Assembly: GCA_038145245.1 (NCBI GenBank)
Contig: JAYQPI010000004.1
Span: forward strand, 1 to 56,566
DNA length: 56,566 nucleotides
Reading direction: 5' to 3'
Source of the DNA: Fontibacterium sp038145245
GTDB lineage: Bacteria > Pseudomonadota > Alphaproteobacteria > Pelagibacterales > Pelagibacteraceae
Below, in pieces: positions 1 to 8,537 of this stretch. Both the position numbers and the translations under genes were made by a program. Below the pieces are notes generated by a model. That model was not told the DNA's origin. It made no database searches and saw only the letters and a program-made list of their open reading frames with translations. Position 1 is the first letter of the stretch, and each line of letters begins with the position of its first letter.

Positions 1-35
1 TTGCCAACCCTGATGTCTGATCCTAAAATTTTCAT
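1..35 (-). CDS. efp: elongation factor P, N-terminal fragment (cut by window edge)
   Basis: Eleven codons on the minus strand run from an ATG at 33-35 off the left edge and read MKILGSDIRVG. This matches the start of elongation factor P, which typically opens MKI-x-x-x-DIR-x-G. EF-P binds the ribosome and relieves stalling at polyproline stretches. It starts 21 bases after the thiE stop on the same strand, so it is probably the last or a late gene of the tkt-pgk-fba-thiE transcript. The fragment is too short to show domains, so the call rests on this N-terminal signature alone. Confidence 0.6.
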   Translation of the reverse strand, partial: MKILGSDIRVG

Positions 36-56
36 ATTTATTCTGAGAACATATAT

Positions 57-671
57 CTATTTTTTAAACATGTTTACAGCAGTTAATGGGTTTTTCATGT
101 TACTTTTCCATATACTAGCTGAACATGCTATATAATTTGCTCCAGCATTTAATATTTTTACATAATTTTTTTGATTAATTCCTCCTATTGCAACAATAGG
201 TTTGTTGATATTCTTTTTAGCCCATCTAATTAAACTCAATTTTGCTCTATATTTTGTTTTTTTAGTTTTGGTTTGATAAAAAGCACCAAAAGCTAAATAG
301 CTTGCTTTATTAGCAGAAGCTTTTGCAGCAAGTATCTTAGAGTTGTGACAAGTTATGCCAATAATTGATTTTTTTTTTAATATTTTTCTTGCAAAGTTTA
401 TAGACATATCTTGTTGTCCAAGATGACAACCATCAGCATCTAATATTTTTGCAATATAAGGATCGTCATTTACAATAAAATTAACTTTATATTTTCTAGT
501 AAGTAGTAATATTTTTTTTCCAAGAAATATAATTTTTTTTCTTTTTTGATTTTTAATTCTAAGTTGAAAAAATTTTATAATATTACTTGTGAAAATAAGT
601 TCCAGTTTTTTAAGAAAAATTTTATGATCTAAAATTTTTTCAGGAGAAATTAAGTAAAGAAATTTACTCAA
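57..671 (-). CDS. thiE: thiamine-phosphate synthase (ThiE-like)
   Basis: It joins HMP-pyrophosphate to the thiazole phosphate to make thiamine phosphate in the cytoplasm. The 204-residue length suits the family. Motifs in order are FQLRIK (35-40, substrate phosphate loop), FIVNDDPYIAK (65-75), DGCHLGQQD (80-88), IIGITCHN (103-110) and VAIGGI (160-165). The usual GP-x-x-x-T-x-TK loop is altered here to GAFYQTKTK (129-137), so the protein is divergent. It lies 4 bases after the aldolase gene on the same strand. With thiD at 19549 this gives two late steps of thiamine synthesis. No thiC is visible in this window, which agrees with the known SAR11 need for an external pyrimidine precursor but cannot prove it. 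Confidence 0.85.
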   Translation of the reverse strand: MSKFLYLISPEKILDHKIFLKKLELIFTSNIIKFFQLRIKNQKRKKIIFLGKKILLLTRKYKVNFIVNDDPYIAKILDADGCHLGQQDMSINFARKILKKKSIIGITCHNSKILAAKASANKASYLAFGAFYQTKTKKTKYRAKLSLIRWAKKNINKPIVAIGGINQKNYVKILNAGANYIACSASIWKSNMKNPLTAVNMFKK

Positions 672-675
672 TAAA

Positions 676-1692
676 TTAAGCCGCTTTTTTTTCTAAATCT
701 AATTTCCACTTTCCAATCGAGGCAAGGCTATTCATTTCAGATCTTATATCAAATACTGCTTGAACAGTGGCTTTGTCATTAATATTCTTTGCCCAAGTTT
801 TTAGTGCACTTTGCTGCAATGCTCTACCGTATGAAAAGGTAAATGCAAACTTTGTATCATTTATTTTATTAATAGAATTAAGATTTTCAGTTGCTTCAAT
901 TTCGCTTTGTCCCCCTGAAAGGAAAGCTATTCCAGGAACTTCTTTTGGAACATTTTTTTTTAGGCAATCAAGAGTTTTTTCAGCAACTTCTTCGGTTATA
1001 TTTTTTTTGCCAGACTCAGAACCGTTTAATATCATGTTTGGTTTTAACACTATTCCTTTCAAATTTACTTTGTGTATGATTAGTTGATTAAAACATTCAG
1101 TTAAAACTGAAGAAGTGACATCATAACATTTTCTAATATCATGGTTCCCATCCATCAAAACTTCAGGCTCAACAATTGGAACCATATTTGTATCTTGAAC
1201 AATAGCAGCATATCTTGCAAGCGCATGCGCATTCGCTACTATCGCAGTTTTTGACGGGTAGATATTTGATATATCATAGACAGCTCTCCATTTAGTAAAT
1301 CGAGCTCCTAATTTATAATATTCGATTAATCTATCTTTAAGACCATCTAGTCCTTCAGTAATTTTTTCATTATTTGACAGAGCAAGAGGCTTAACCCCTT
1401 TATCAACTTTAATTCCAGGAATAATTCCTTGGTCACTTAATAATTTTGAAATAGTTTTACCACTGGATGCAGTTTGTTTTATTGTTTCGTCAAATAATAT
1501 TACTCCACTTATAAAATTTTGAACTTTTTTAGATGTAAAAATTGCTTCTCGAAATTTTAATCTGTTTATTTCTGTAGAAGGAATCTTTACAGAATCTAAT
1601 CTTTTAGTCATCGTGCTATTGCTTTCGTCAGCAGCTAAAATTCCTTTGCCTTTTTGTACCATTGCAAGAGCAATAGACTCGATACTATTCAT
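676..1692 (-). CDS. fba: class I fructose-bisphosphate aldolase
   Basis: It interconverts fructose 1,6-bisphosphate with dihydroxyacetone phosphate and glyceraldehyde 3-phosphate. At 338 residues it is a full (beta/alpha)8 barrel of the Schiff-base class I type, not the zinc class II enzyme. Residues matching the rabbit enzyme are visible: GKGILAADES (15-24), K134 in FTKWRAV, E175 in IVEPEVL, the Schiff-base lysine K217 in GIVLKPN, S259 in LSGGQS and R290 in SYGRAL. It sits between pgk (27-base gap) and thiE, consistent with a tkt-pgk-fba operon. Without a phosphofructokinase in view, a gluconeogenic direction is plausible but is only inference. Confidence 0.95.
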   Translation of the reverse strand: MNSIESIALAMVQKGKGILAADESNSTMTKRLDSVKIPSTEINRLKFREAIFTSKKVQNFISGVILFDETIKQTASSGKTISKLLSDQGIIPGIKVDKGVKPLALSNNEKITEGLDGLKDRLIEYYKLGARFTKWRAVYDISNIYPSKTAIVANAHALARYAAIVQDTNMVPIVEPEVLMDGNHDIRKCYDVTSSVLTECFNQLIIHKVNLKGIVLKPNMILNGSESGKKNITEEVAEKTLDCLKKNVPKEVPGIAFLSGGQSEIEATENLNSINKINDTKFAFTFSYGRALQQSALKTWAKNINDKATVQAVFDIRSEMNSLASIGKWKLDLEKKAA

Positions 1693-1719
1693 AGAACTAA
1701 TCTTTTAGTTATTTAAAAA

Positions 1720-2907
1720 TTATTTTTCAAGGACTTTTAGTCCAGGAAGTATTTTTCCTTCAAGCCATTCTAAAAAAGCACCACCTGCAGTTGAGATGTA
1801 ACTGAAACCATCTTCAGCTTTTGCTTTTTTGATTGCTGCAGCAGTATCTCCACCTCCAGCTATAGATATTAATAATTTTTTTTGAGTATTTACTTTAATT
1901 AATTGTGCAACTTTGTTGCTTCCATTAGCAAAAAAGTCTTTTTCAAAAAATCCTAACGGACCATTCCAGAGCAAAGTTTTAGATAAATTAATAATTTCAC
2001 TAATATTTTTTATTGTATTAGCTCCAATGTCATAAATAATATCATCAGAATCAATTTCAGATAAACTTTTATTTTTTCCTGCAGTATTTTCATTATTTGA
2101 AACAATAACATCCTTAGGAATTATTAATTTACAGTTATTATTGTTAGCTGTGTTTATAATTTCTTTTATAGTCTCTTCTTTATTTGGTTCAAATAAAGAT
2201 TTTCCAATCTTGAAATTATTATATTTTATAAAATTATTGGCCATAGCTCCTCCGATAATCATAAAATCTACTTTTTTAATTAAGTTAGAAATTAAATCAA
2301 TTTTTGTAGATATTTTTGAGCCACCAATAATACAAGTAACAGGTTTATTTGATTTATTAAAAATTTTTTCTAAAGAATTTAATTCGTTAATGATTGTTTC
2401 TCCGGCATACGATTTTACATATTTAGTTATTCCAGTCACAGAAGCGTGAGCCCGATGGGAGCAAGAAAATGCCTCATTTATATAAATATCCGCAAGATCT
2501 GCTAATTGTTTTGAAAATTCAGTATCATTTTTCTCTTCTTCTTTGTGGAATCTAATATTTTCTAGAAGAAATAAATCTTTATCTGATTGTTTTATATTAT
2601 TTTTAGTTTCAATATTTAAGTAATTATCTAAAAAGACAATTTCTTTTTTAAAAATATTCTCTAACTTATTTTTAATTTGATTGAGAGATAATCCATCTTT
2701 GCCATTTTTTTGAGGTCTTCCTAAATGGGAACATAAGATAATTTTAGTTCTTTTGGATAATAGCTTATTAATAATATCTTTCATTTTAACGATCTTTGTA
2801 TCGTCAATTATTTTTCCATCTTTGATTGGAATATTAAAATCTACTCTTAAAAAAATAGTTTTATTCTTAATATCTTCGTTGTTTGAAAGCGTACTTAGAT
2901 TATTCAT
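1720..2907 (-). CDS. pgk: phosphoglycerate kinase
   Basis: It transfers phosphate between 1,3-bisphosphoglycerate and ADP. The 395-residue length is normal for a bacterial PGK. Visible motifs are FLRVDFNIP near residue 20, SHLGRP near 60, LLENIRFHKEE near 115, the lid-region EAFSCSHRAHAS near 143, GGSKISTKI near 196, LWNGPLG near 312 and the nucleotide-binding GGGDTAAAI followed by STAGGA near 352-376. The common GGGMANTF reads GGAMANNF here, a minor change. It is 12 bases downstream of tkt and 27 bases upstream of fba, all on the minus strand. Confidence 0.96.
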   Translation of the reverse strand: MNNLSTLSNNEDIKNKTIFLRVDFNIPIKDGKIIDDTKIVKMKDIINKLLSKRTKIILCSHLGRPQKNGKDGLSLNQIKNKLENIFKKEIVFLDNYLNIETKNNIKQSDKDLFLLENIRFHKEEEKNDTEFSKQLADLADIYINEAFSCSHRAHASVTGITKYVKSYAGETIINELNSLEKIFNKSNKPVTCIIGGSKISTKIDLISNLIKKVDFMIIGGAMANNFIKYNNFKIGKSLFEPNKEETIKEIINTANNNNCKLIIPKDVIVSNNENTAGKNKSLSEIDSDDIIYDIGANTIKNISEIINLSKTLLWNGPLGFFEKDFFANGSNKVAQLIKVNTQKKLLISIAGGGDTAAAIKKAKAEDGFSYISTAGGAFLEWLEGKILPGLKVLEK

Positions 2908-2919
2908 TAAAGAGCTTAA

Positions 2920-4902
2920 TTATTTATAATTTTTTTTTATTTCAGATACAATATTTTCAGAAGTAAGACCAAAATGTTTATATATATGTTTGTAAGGAGC
3001 GCTTTTCCCAAATGAATTAATTCCAAAAGAGATTCCATTAGATGTATATTTCTCCCAACCTATTGTCACCCCAGCTTCAATTGTTACTCTAAAAGAGCTT
3101 TTTCCTAAAATTTTATTTTTATATTCTTGAGATTGTTTTTCAAATAATTCTAAACAAGGCATAGAAATAACTTTCGATTCTATATTTTGCTCAAGTAATT
3201 TTTTTTGAACATTTAAAGCTATCTCTACTTCCGATCCAGTTGCAATAATTGTTAGATTGCAATTATCTTTATTAGAGTCACTCAATATGTATCCACCATA
3301 TTGTGTTAAATTTTCTTTAGATTCTTTTTTTCTAACCATTGGTAAATCTTGTCTCGTAAGAGCAAGAACACTAGGAGATGTATTTGATTTTAATGCTAAT
3401 TCCCAAGCCTCTAAAGTTTCTATAGAGTCAGCCGGTCTAAATACATTTAAGTTTGGAATCGATCTTAAACTAAATAGTTGTTCTATCGGTTGATGGGTAG
3501 GTCCATCCTCTCCAAGGCCGATAGAGTCATGTGTTAGCACATATATAACTCTTTGCTTCATTAAAGCTGCCAATCTAATTGAGGGTTTGCAATAATCAGA
3601 GAATATTAAAAATGTTCCCCCATAAGGAATAGTAGTTTGGTCTAGAGCTAAACCATTCATTACACCACACATACCATGTTCCCTTATTCCATAGTGAATG
3701 TACGTTCCGTTAAAATTATTGGCTTTGATTATTTTTTGTGATGATGATTTTGTATTATTAGAACCAGTTAAATCTGCAGAACCTCCTATAAGTTCTGGAA
3801 TAAATGTTGTAATTGCCTCAAGACATGCTTCTGAAGATTTTCTTGTTGCAATAGGTTTTGAATTATCAAAAAATTTATCTTTAATTTGATTAATCTTCTC
3901 ATTAAAATTTTTCGGTAAATTTCCAGATTTAATTCTTAAAAGTTCCTCTTTTTTATTTTTTTCTAATTTATCAAAATTTTTCTTCCAATTTTCTTCATGT
4001 TTTTTTCCAGTAGTAATTAATTTTCTCCATTCTTTTAAAATATCTTCAGGCACTTCAAATGGTTGGTATGGCCATTTAAGTTTTTTTCTAACTAACTCAA
4101 TTTCAGCACCTCCCAAAGGACTTCCGTGGACTGAAGCCGTATTACTTTTATTTGGAGAGCCATAACCAATGACTGTTTTGCAAGATATAACTGTTGGTTT
4201 TTTTGCTTTTTGCGCTTTATTTATAGCTTTAGAAATTTGATTATGATCATGACCATTAATTTCAATTAAATCCCAATTATATGAAGCAAATCTTTTTTTA
4301 TAGTTATCAGAAATGCTAAGGTTTGTGTTTCCGTCGATAGAAATAGAGTTATTGTCAAAAAATAATATTAAATTTTTAAGCTTTAAGTGTCCAGCCAGAC
4401 TCATTGCTTCGTGACTAATACCTTCCATTAAGCAACCATCACCAGCAATAACATAAGTCTTGTGATTACAAATCTTTTCACCAAATTTTTTTCTATTAAT
4501 TTCTTCAGCTAAAGCAAAGCCAACAGCATTAGCAATACCTTGGCCTAAAGGACCTGTGGTTGTTTCTATTCCAGAGTTTTTTTCATACTCAGGATGTCCA
4601 GCACAAATAGAATTTAATTGTCTAAAATTTTTAATATCTTCAATTGTAACAGTTTTATAACCAGATAAATATAAAACAGAGTACAACAACATAGAGCCAT
4701 GACCTGCTGATAAAACAAATCTATCTCTATTGAACCATGAAGGATTAAGAGGGTTAAATTTTAAAAATTTATTAAAAAGAATCGTTGCAACATCAGCCAT
4801 GCCCATAGGCATACCTGGGTGACCAGAATTTGCTTTTTGTACTGCGTCAATTGACAAAAATCTTATTGCGTTAGCTAGATCTGAGTAATTATTTTTTGCC
4901 AT
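2920..4902 (-). CDS. tkt: transketolase
   Basis: This thiamine-diphosphate enzyme moves two-carbon ketol units in the pentose phosphate pathway. At 660 residues it has all three domains. Visible are GHPGMPMG near residue 27, GHGSMLLY, GPLGQGIANAVG (TPP binding), the TPP/metal motif GDGCLMEG followed by NNSISIDG, and in the pyrimidine-binding domain REHGMCGVMNG. It is the first gene of the leftward operon and is divergent from the coiled-coil/zapA genes across 75 bases that must hold both promoters. Its cofactor is the product of the thiamine route to which thiE, at the far end of the same operon, contributes. Confidence 0.96.
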   Translation of the reverse strand: MAKNNYSDLANAIRFLSIDAVQKANSGHPGMPMGMADVATILFNKFLKFNPLNPSWFNRDRFVLSAGHGSMLLYSVLYLSGYKTVTIEDIKNFRQLNSICAGHPEYEKNSGIETTTGPLGQGIANAVGFALAEEINRKKFGEKICNHKTYVIAGDGCLMEGISHEAMSLAGHLKLKNLILFFDNNSISIDGNTNLSISDNYKKRFASYNWDLIEINGHDHNQISKAINKAQKAKKPTVISCKTVIGYGSPNKSNTASVHGSPLGGAEIELVRKKLKWPYQPFEVPEDILKEWRKLITTGKKHEENWKKNFDKLEKNKKEELLRIKSGNLPKNFNEKINQIKDKFFDNSKPIATRKSSEACLEAITTFIPELIGGSADLTGSNNTKSSSQKIIKANNFNGTYIHYGIREHGMCGVMNGLALDQTTIPYGGTFLIFSDYCKPSIRLAALMKQRVIYVLTHDSIGLGEDGPTHQPIEQLFSLRSIPNLNVFRPADSIETLEAWELALKSNTSPSVLALTRQDLPMVRKKESKENLTQYGGYILSDSNKDNCNLTIIATGSEVEIALNVQKKLLEQNIESKVISMPCLELFEKQSQEYKNKILGKSSFRVTIEAGVTIGWEKYTSNGISFGINSFGKSAPYKHIYKHFGLTSENIVSEIKKNYK

Positions 4903-4977
4903 GAAACATAGATAGACTTGGATTGCAGGAATTATTATTATGTTTAAGATGCAAATTAAACAATTTTTTTTAGTTTA

Positions 4978-5502
4978 ATGAATTTAAAAAATAAAGAAAC
5001 ACAGCTATTCGAAACTTTAAACAAACTAGATTCAATCGCAGATTTAATTAAAAACTCCAAGGAAGAAAGCAGTTATTTAAAAAAATTGAGTTCTCGGTTA
5101 GAAAAAGAAAAAGAAGAATTACATCAAAAGTCAAAAAATTTAGAACAAGAAAAAGATAATATCGTTAATGAATTAAAAGTTTTCGAACAAAAACTAAATA
5201 ATCAAGACTCAAGTAATCATGAATTATTAAATAAAATTGACCTTATAGAAAAAGAAAATGAGACTATAAAAGATGAGTTAGCTAAAATGGAATTAGAATT
5301 AGAGGAGTCCAGATATAAAATAACTGAAACTGAAAATATAAATAAAAATTTGAAAGAAGAGGTAAATTCCGTTCAAAGTGAACTGCAGTCAACAAAAGAA
5401 CAATTGGAACAAATATTAAAAAATAAAAAAATGTTTGTTAAAAAAATTGATGAATTAAGCCAAGAGACCGATGCTATGTTGGGAGAGTTTGATAAATGGT
5501 AA
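4978..5502 (+). CDS. coiled-coil protein encoded upstream of zapA (ZauP-like by position)
   Basis: The 174-residue protein is almost wholly heptad-like, rich in E, K, L and N, with no signal peptide or membrane segment. I do not recognise a catalytic domain. Its 3' end overlaps the zapA start by 7 bases, indicating translational coupling. In Caulobacter a small coiled-coil protein encoded just upstream of zapA (ZauP) binds ZapA and helps focus the FtsZ ring, so a similar role is inferred from position and fold type only. It is longer than most small upstream partners, and sequence homology cannot be judged because coiled coils score alike. Confidence 0.6.
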   Translation: MNLKNKETQLFETLNKLDSIADLIKNSKEESSYLKKLSSRLEKEKEELHQKSKNLEQEKDNIVNELKVFEQKLNNQDSSNHELLNKIDLIEKENETIKDELAKMELELEESRYKITETENINKNLKEEVNSVQSELQSTKEQLEQILKNKKMFVKKIDELSQETDAMLGEFDKW

Positions 5503-5924
5503 ACGTTACTGTTAAGTTTAATAATCGAGATTACATTCTTTCTTGCGAGGATGGGCAAGAACAGGAATTAGAAAAACTATCTTTGCATTTAAATTCAAAG
5601 TTTGAACAACTTAAAAATGATCTTGGAAATATTGGCGAAAGTAAACTTTTATTAATTAGCTCTATCCAGGTTATCGATGAGATGTTCACTATTAAAGAGT
5701 CTATAGAAAGACTTAAAAAGCAAAACAAGACTTTACTTGATAAATTTAAAGAAATTAAAAGCTTATCAATATTGTATAAGGAAGATAAAGAAAATGAGAT
5801 TAAAAGTCTTCAAACAGAACTGCAAGACCTTAAAAGTAAAATTTCAGATAATGAAAAGAACTATTCAGAGTCTTTAGAAAAAGTTTCAAATTCAATAAAT
5901 AATTTTCTAGAAAAAATTAATTAA
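5496..5924 (+). CDS. zapA: cell division protein ZapA
   Basis: ZapA bundles FtsZ filaments at the division septum. The 142-residue protein has the ZapA pattern: an N-terminal globular part (VNVTVKFNNRDYILSCEDGQE, split here as VNVTVKFNNRDY and ILSCEDGQE) followed by a helix beginning ELEKLSLHLN and a long C-terminal coiled coil. The E-D-G/C-x-x-G-x-E turn and the L-x-x-L-A/S-x-x-L/V-N helix start are the family signature. It is longer than the roughly 100-residue ZapA of many bacteria because the coiled coil is extended. It overlaps the upstream coiled-coil gene by 7 bases and precedes the 5-FCL gene by 5. Confidence 0.85.
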   Translation: MVNVTVKFNNRDYILSCEDGQEQELEKLSLHLNSKFEQLKNDLGNIGESKLLLISSIQVIDEMFTIKESIERLKKQNKTLLDKFKEIKSLSILYKEDKENEIKSLQTELQDLKSKISDNEKNYSESLEKVSNSINNFLEKIN

Positions 5925-5929
5925 ATTTA

Positions 5930-6478
5930 ATGAAAAAAGAATTAAGGAAATACTTTTTTTCCTTAAGAAGGAAAAAATATTTTAATTTAAAAGAAAAAGA
6001 TTTTATTCCCCTATTTAAAGAAATTATGAAATATAAAAATAATACCGTTGCTTCATATTATTCTGTGAACTTTGAATTAGATTTAAAAATTTTTAATACA
6101 TTATTATTTAAAAAAGGAGTCTCATTATCATTACCATTTATTAATCAAAATAATAAATTGATGGAATTTAAAGAATGGAAACTAAATAGTGTTTTGCAAT
6201 TAAATAAATATGGAATACCGCAAACTTATATCCACGCCAAAACTTTAATACCTGATGTTTTCTTGGTTCCGCTGTTAGCTTTTGATAAATATGGTAATAG
6301 GCTTGGTTATGGTTCTGGATATTATGATAAATATTTTAACATGTTAAATAAAAATAAAAAAAAATTTAGTACAATCGGTATTGGTTTTTCATTTCAAAAA
6401 AAAGAAAAATTAAAAAAATTAAAAACAGATTTTTGCTTGGATGCAGTTTTTACAGAAAAGGGATTTTTAAATATTTAA
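5930..6478 (+). CDS. ygfA: 5-formyltetrahydrofolate cyclo-ligase family protein
   Basis: This ATP-dependent enzyme converts 5-formyl-THF to 5,10-methenyl-THF and recovers a stored folate form. The 182-residue protein carries the C-terminal family signature VPLLAFDKYGNRLGYGSGYYDKY (split: VPLLAFDKYG, NRLGYGSGYYDKY) near 112-134, plus SYYSVNFELD near 42 and SLPFI near 67. The gene lies directly after zapA, an arrangement common in proteobacteria, although the 6S RNA often found between them is not here (5-base gap). Its stop overlaps the next ATG in TAATG. Confidence 0.9.
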   Translation: MKKELRKYFFSLRRKKYFNLKEKDFIPLFKEIMKYKNNTVASYYSVNFELDLKIFNTLLFKKGVSLSLPFINQNNKLMEFKEWKLNSVLQLNKYGIPQTYIHAKTLIPDVFLVPLLAFDKYGNRLGYGSGYYDKYFNMLNKNKKKFSTIGIGFSFQKKEKLKKLKTDFCLDAVFTEKGFLNI

Positions 6479-7287
6479 TGAATTTTTTGTTCTTAGGCGA
6501 CATTGTTGGTAGATCTGGGAGGGATATAGTTTTATCCGAATTACCAAAAATAAAAACTAAAGAAGAAATAGATTTTGTTATAGTGAATGGAGAAAATGCA
6601 GCTGGTGGATATGGAATTACTAAAAAGATTTGTGATGAATTATTTTCTGTTGGCGTTGATGTAATTACTTCTGGAAATCATATTTGGGATCAAAAGGAAA
6701 CGGCAGATTTTATATCTGCAGAAAAAAGATTACTGAGACCATTGAATTTTATAGAGGGAACTCCAGGATCTGGTTGTGAAATTTATTTTTTAAAAAATAA
6801 TAAAAAAGTTGCTGTAATTAATATTATGGGAAATGTTTATATGAAAAAAGCAGATGATGTTTTCAATTGTATCTCTCTTAAATTGCAATCATTAAAATTA
6901 AAGAAGGATGTAGATTTTATCATCGTTGATATCCACGCTGAGATAACTAGTGAAAAAATGGCTATGGGTCATTTTCTTGATGGTCAAGTAACATTAGTTG
7001 TAGGAACGCATAGTCATGTTCCAACTTATGATTTTAGAATTCTAAATAATGGAACTGCTTATCAAACTGATGCTGGGATGTGTGGAGATTATGATTCAGT
7101 TATAGGAATGAATAAAGATGCAGCATTAAAAAAATTTTTAAAGCAACCAAATCTTGAACGTTTGGCTCCAGCATTAGGTAAAGGAACTTTGTCTGGAATT
7201 AAGGTTATAGCTGATGAAAAGACTGGTCTTGCAAAGGAAATAAAACCTATCACTATTGGCGCTCATTTTAATCAAAGATCATTTTAA
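6478..7287 (+). CDS. ymdB: YmdB-type metallophosphoesterase
   Basis: The family (TIGR00282 type) hydrolyses phosphodiesters, with 2',3'-cyclic nucleotides and cAMP reported for homologues, using a di-metal centre. I start it at the ATG at 6478 because MNFLFLGDIVG begins the fold; an upstream in-frame ATG at 6433 would add 15 residues reading through the 5-FCL gene. Visible metal motifs are FLGDIVG (D8), VNGENAAGG, SGNHIWDQ, DIHAE, and VGTHSHVPT near 178. Length 269 is typical. It sits between 5-FCL and yebC, an order seen in alphaproteobacteria. Confidence 0.88.
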   Translation: MNFLFLGDIVGRSGRDIVLSELPKIKTKEEIDFVIVNGENAAGGYGITKKICDELFSVGVDVITSGNHIWDQKETADFISAEKRLLRPLNFIEGTPGSGCEIYFLKNNKKVAVINIMGNVYMKKADDVFNCISLKLQSLKLKKDVDFIIVDIHAEITSEKMAMGHFLDGQVTLVVGTHSHVPTYDFRILNNGTAYQTDAGMCGDYDSVIGMNKDAALKKFLKQPNLERLAPALGKGTLSGIKVIADEKTGLAKEIKPITIGAHFNQRSF

Positions 7288-7291
7288 TATT

Positions 7292-8035
7292 ATGGCAGGT
7301 CATTCGCATTTTAAAAATATGATGCACAGAAAGGGACGTGCAGACAAGATACGTTCTAAGCTCTTTACTAAACTTTCAAGAGAAATAACTGTTTCAGCAA
7401 AACTTGGAACACCAGACCCAGAAATGAATCCAAGATTGCGAGCCGCTGTTCAAGCAGCACGAGCAGCGAATATGCCAAAAGATAATATTGAAAGAGCTAT
7501 AAAAAAATCACAAGGTAATATTGACAATACCTATGAATTTTCAAGATATGAGGGATTTGGTCCTGGAAGAACAGGAGTCATTGTAGAAGTACTAACCGAC
7601 AATAAAAATCGCTCAGTGTCAAATATTAGAACTATATTTCAAAAATTTGGAGGGACTTTAAGCGAATCTGGATCTGTTAGTTATCAATTTGAACAAATAG
7701 GGCAAATCAAGATAAAGAAAGAATTAATGAGCGCAAACGATGCTTTAGAACTTGCTATTAATGCAGGGGCAGAAGATTGTGTGACCACAGATCTTTATCA
7801 TGAAATTAATTGCAAAAAAGAAGAATTTAATTCTGTTAGAGAAGAAATAGAGAAAAAAATTAAAGATTTTAGTTTCGCAGGTCTTATTTGGAATCCTCTT
7901 AGTAAAGTTAATTTAGACAAAGAAACATTTACTAAAGTTATAAATTTTTTAGATCAAATAGAAGATGATGACGATGTTCAGAATGTTTTTACGAATTTTG
8001 AAGTTGACGAGAAATTACTAGAAGGAGCGAATTAA
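7292..8035 (+). CDS. yebC: YebC/PmpR family transcriptional regulator or translation factor
   Basis: The 247-residue protein starts MAGHSHFKNMMHRK, the conserved family N-terminus, at the ATG at 7292; the longer in-frame start at 7256 would only add ymdB tail sequence. Other family motifs are KLSREI, NPRLRAAV, ANMPKDNIERAI and YEGFGPGRTGVIVE. YebC proteins were described as DNA-binding regulators, and recent work also ties them to ribosome stalling relief, so the role here is left open. It stands just before the ruvC-like gene, the usual place in proteobacteria. Confidence 0.92.
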   Translation: MAGHSHFKNMMHRKGRADKIRSKLFTKLSREITVSAKLGTPDPEMNPRLRAAVQAARAANMPKDNIERAIKKSQGNIDNTYEFSRYEGFGPGRTGVIVEVLTDNKNRSVSNIRTIFQKFGGTLSESGSVSYQFEQIGQIKIKKELMSANDALELAINAGAEDCVTTDLYHEINCKKEEFNSVREEIEKKIKDFSFAGLIWNPLSKVNLDKETFTKVINFLDQIEDDDDVQNVFTNFEVDEKLLEGAN

Positions 8036-8039
8036 AAAA

Positions 8040-8537
8040 TTGTTAGTATTTTCTATTGATCCAGGAGTAAGTGGAGCCATCTGTATTTTCAAAAATAAAG
8101 ATATTTTAGAAATATTTGATGTTCCAACAATGGTTGATGGAAAAAAGAATAAAAGACAAATTAATTCTGCACAAGTTACTCATATATTCAAAAGTTTTTT
8201 AAATGAAAGTGATAAAGTTTCAGTAATCGTAGAACAAGTAAATGCTATGCCAGGTCAAGGAGTAACTAGTATGTTTAATTTTGGACAGTCTTTTGGAATT
8301 ATTAAGGGAATATGTGCGGCACTAGGCTTTCCAATTTATTTTGTAAGACCAGCAAAATGGAAAAAACATTTTAATTTGATTGGATCAGTTAAAGATGCAA
8401 GTAGAACAAAAGTAATAGAAATTTACCCAAATATATCTCCAAAGCTTGCCAGAAAAAAAGATTCTAATAAAGCAGATGCAATTTTAATTGGAAAATATTT
8501 TATAGACAATTACAAAAACGATAGTTTTTATGGCTAG
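8040..8537 (+). CDS. RuvC-like Holliday junction resolvase, phage-type variant
   Basis: This RNase H-fold nuclease of 165 residues has the acidic site of RuvC: D7 in SIDPGVSG, E65 in VIVEQVNAM, and D141/D146 in KKDSNKADAILIG. The middle (MPGQGVTSMFNFGQSFG, 70-86) and RPAKWKK (103-109), followed by KDASR, look like the resolvases carried by phages, not the chromosomal RuvC whose equivalent segment is an N-x-x-SA-x-x-x-GQARG type. The start is TTG with AAGGAG 12 bases upstream. It lies between yebC and ybgC, where ruvC-ruvA-ruvB normally sit, and overlaps ybgC by 8 bases. It may replace RuvC or act in another repair step. Confidence 0.75.
   Translation: MLVFSIDPGVSGAICIFKNKDILEIFDVPTMVDGKKNKRQINSAQVTHIFKSFLNESDKVSVIVEQVNAMPGQGVTSMFNFGQSFGIIKGICAALGFPIYFVRPAKWKKHFNLIGSVKDASRTKVIEIYPNISPKLARKKDSNKADAILIGKYFIDNYKNDSFYG

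Noticed and set aside
767..1087. Open frame on the plus strand inside the aldolase gene
   Set aside because: Opposite-strand shadow of a gene with all catalytic residues intact; no recognisable motif or ribosome site.
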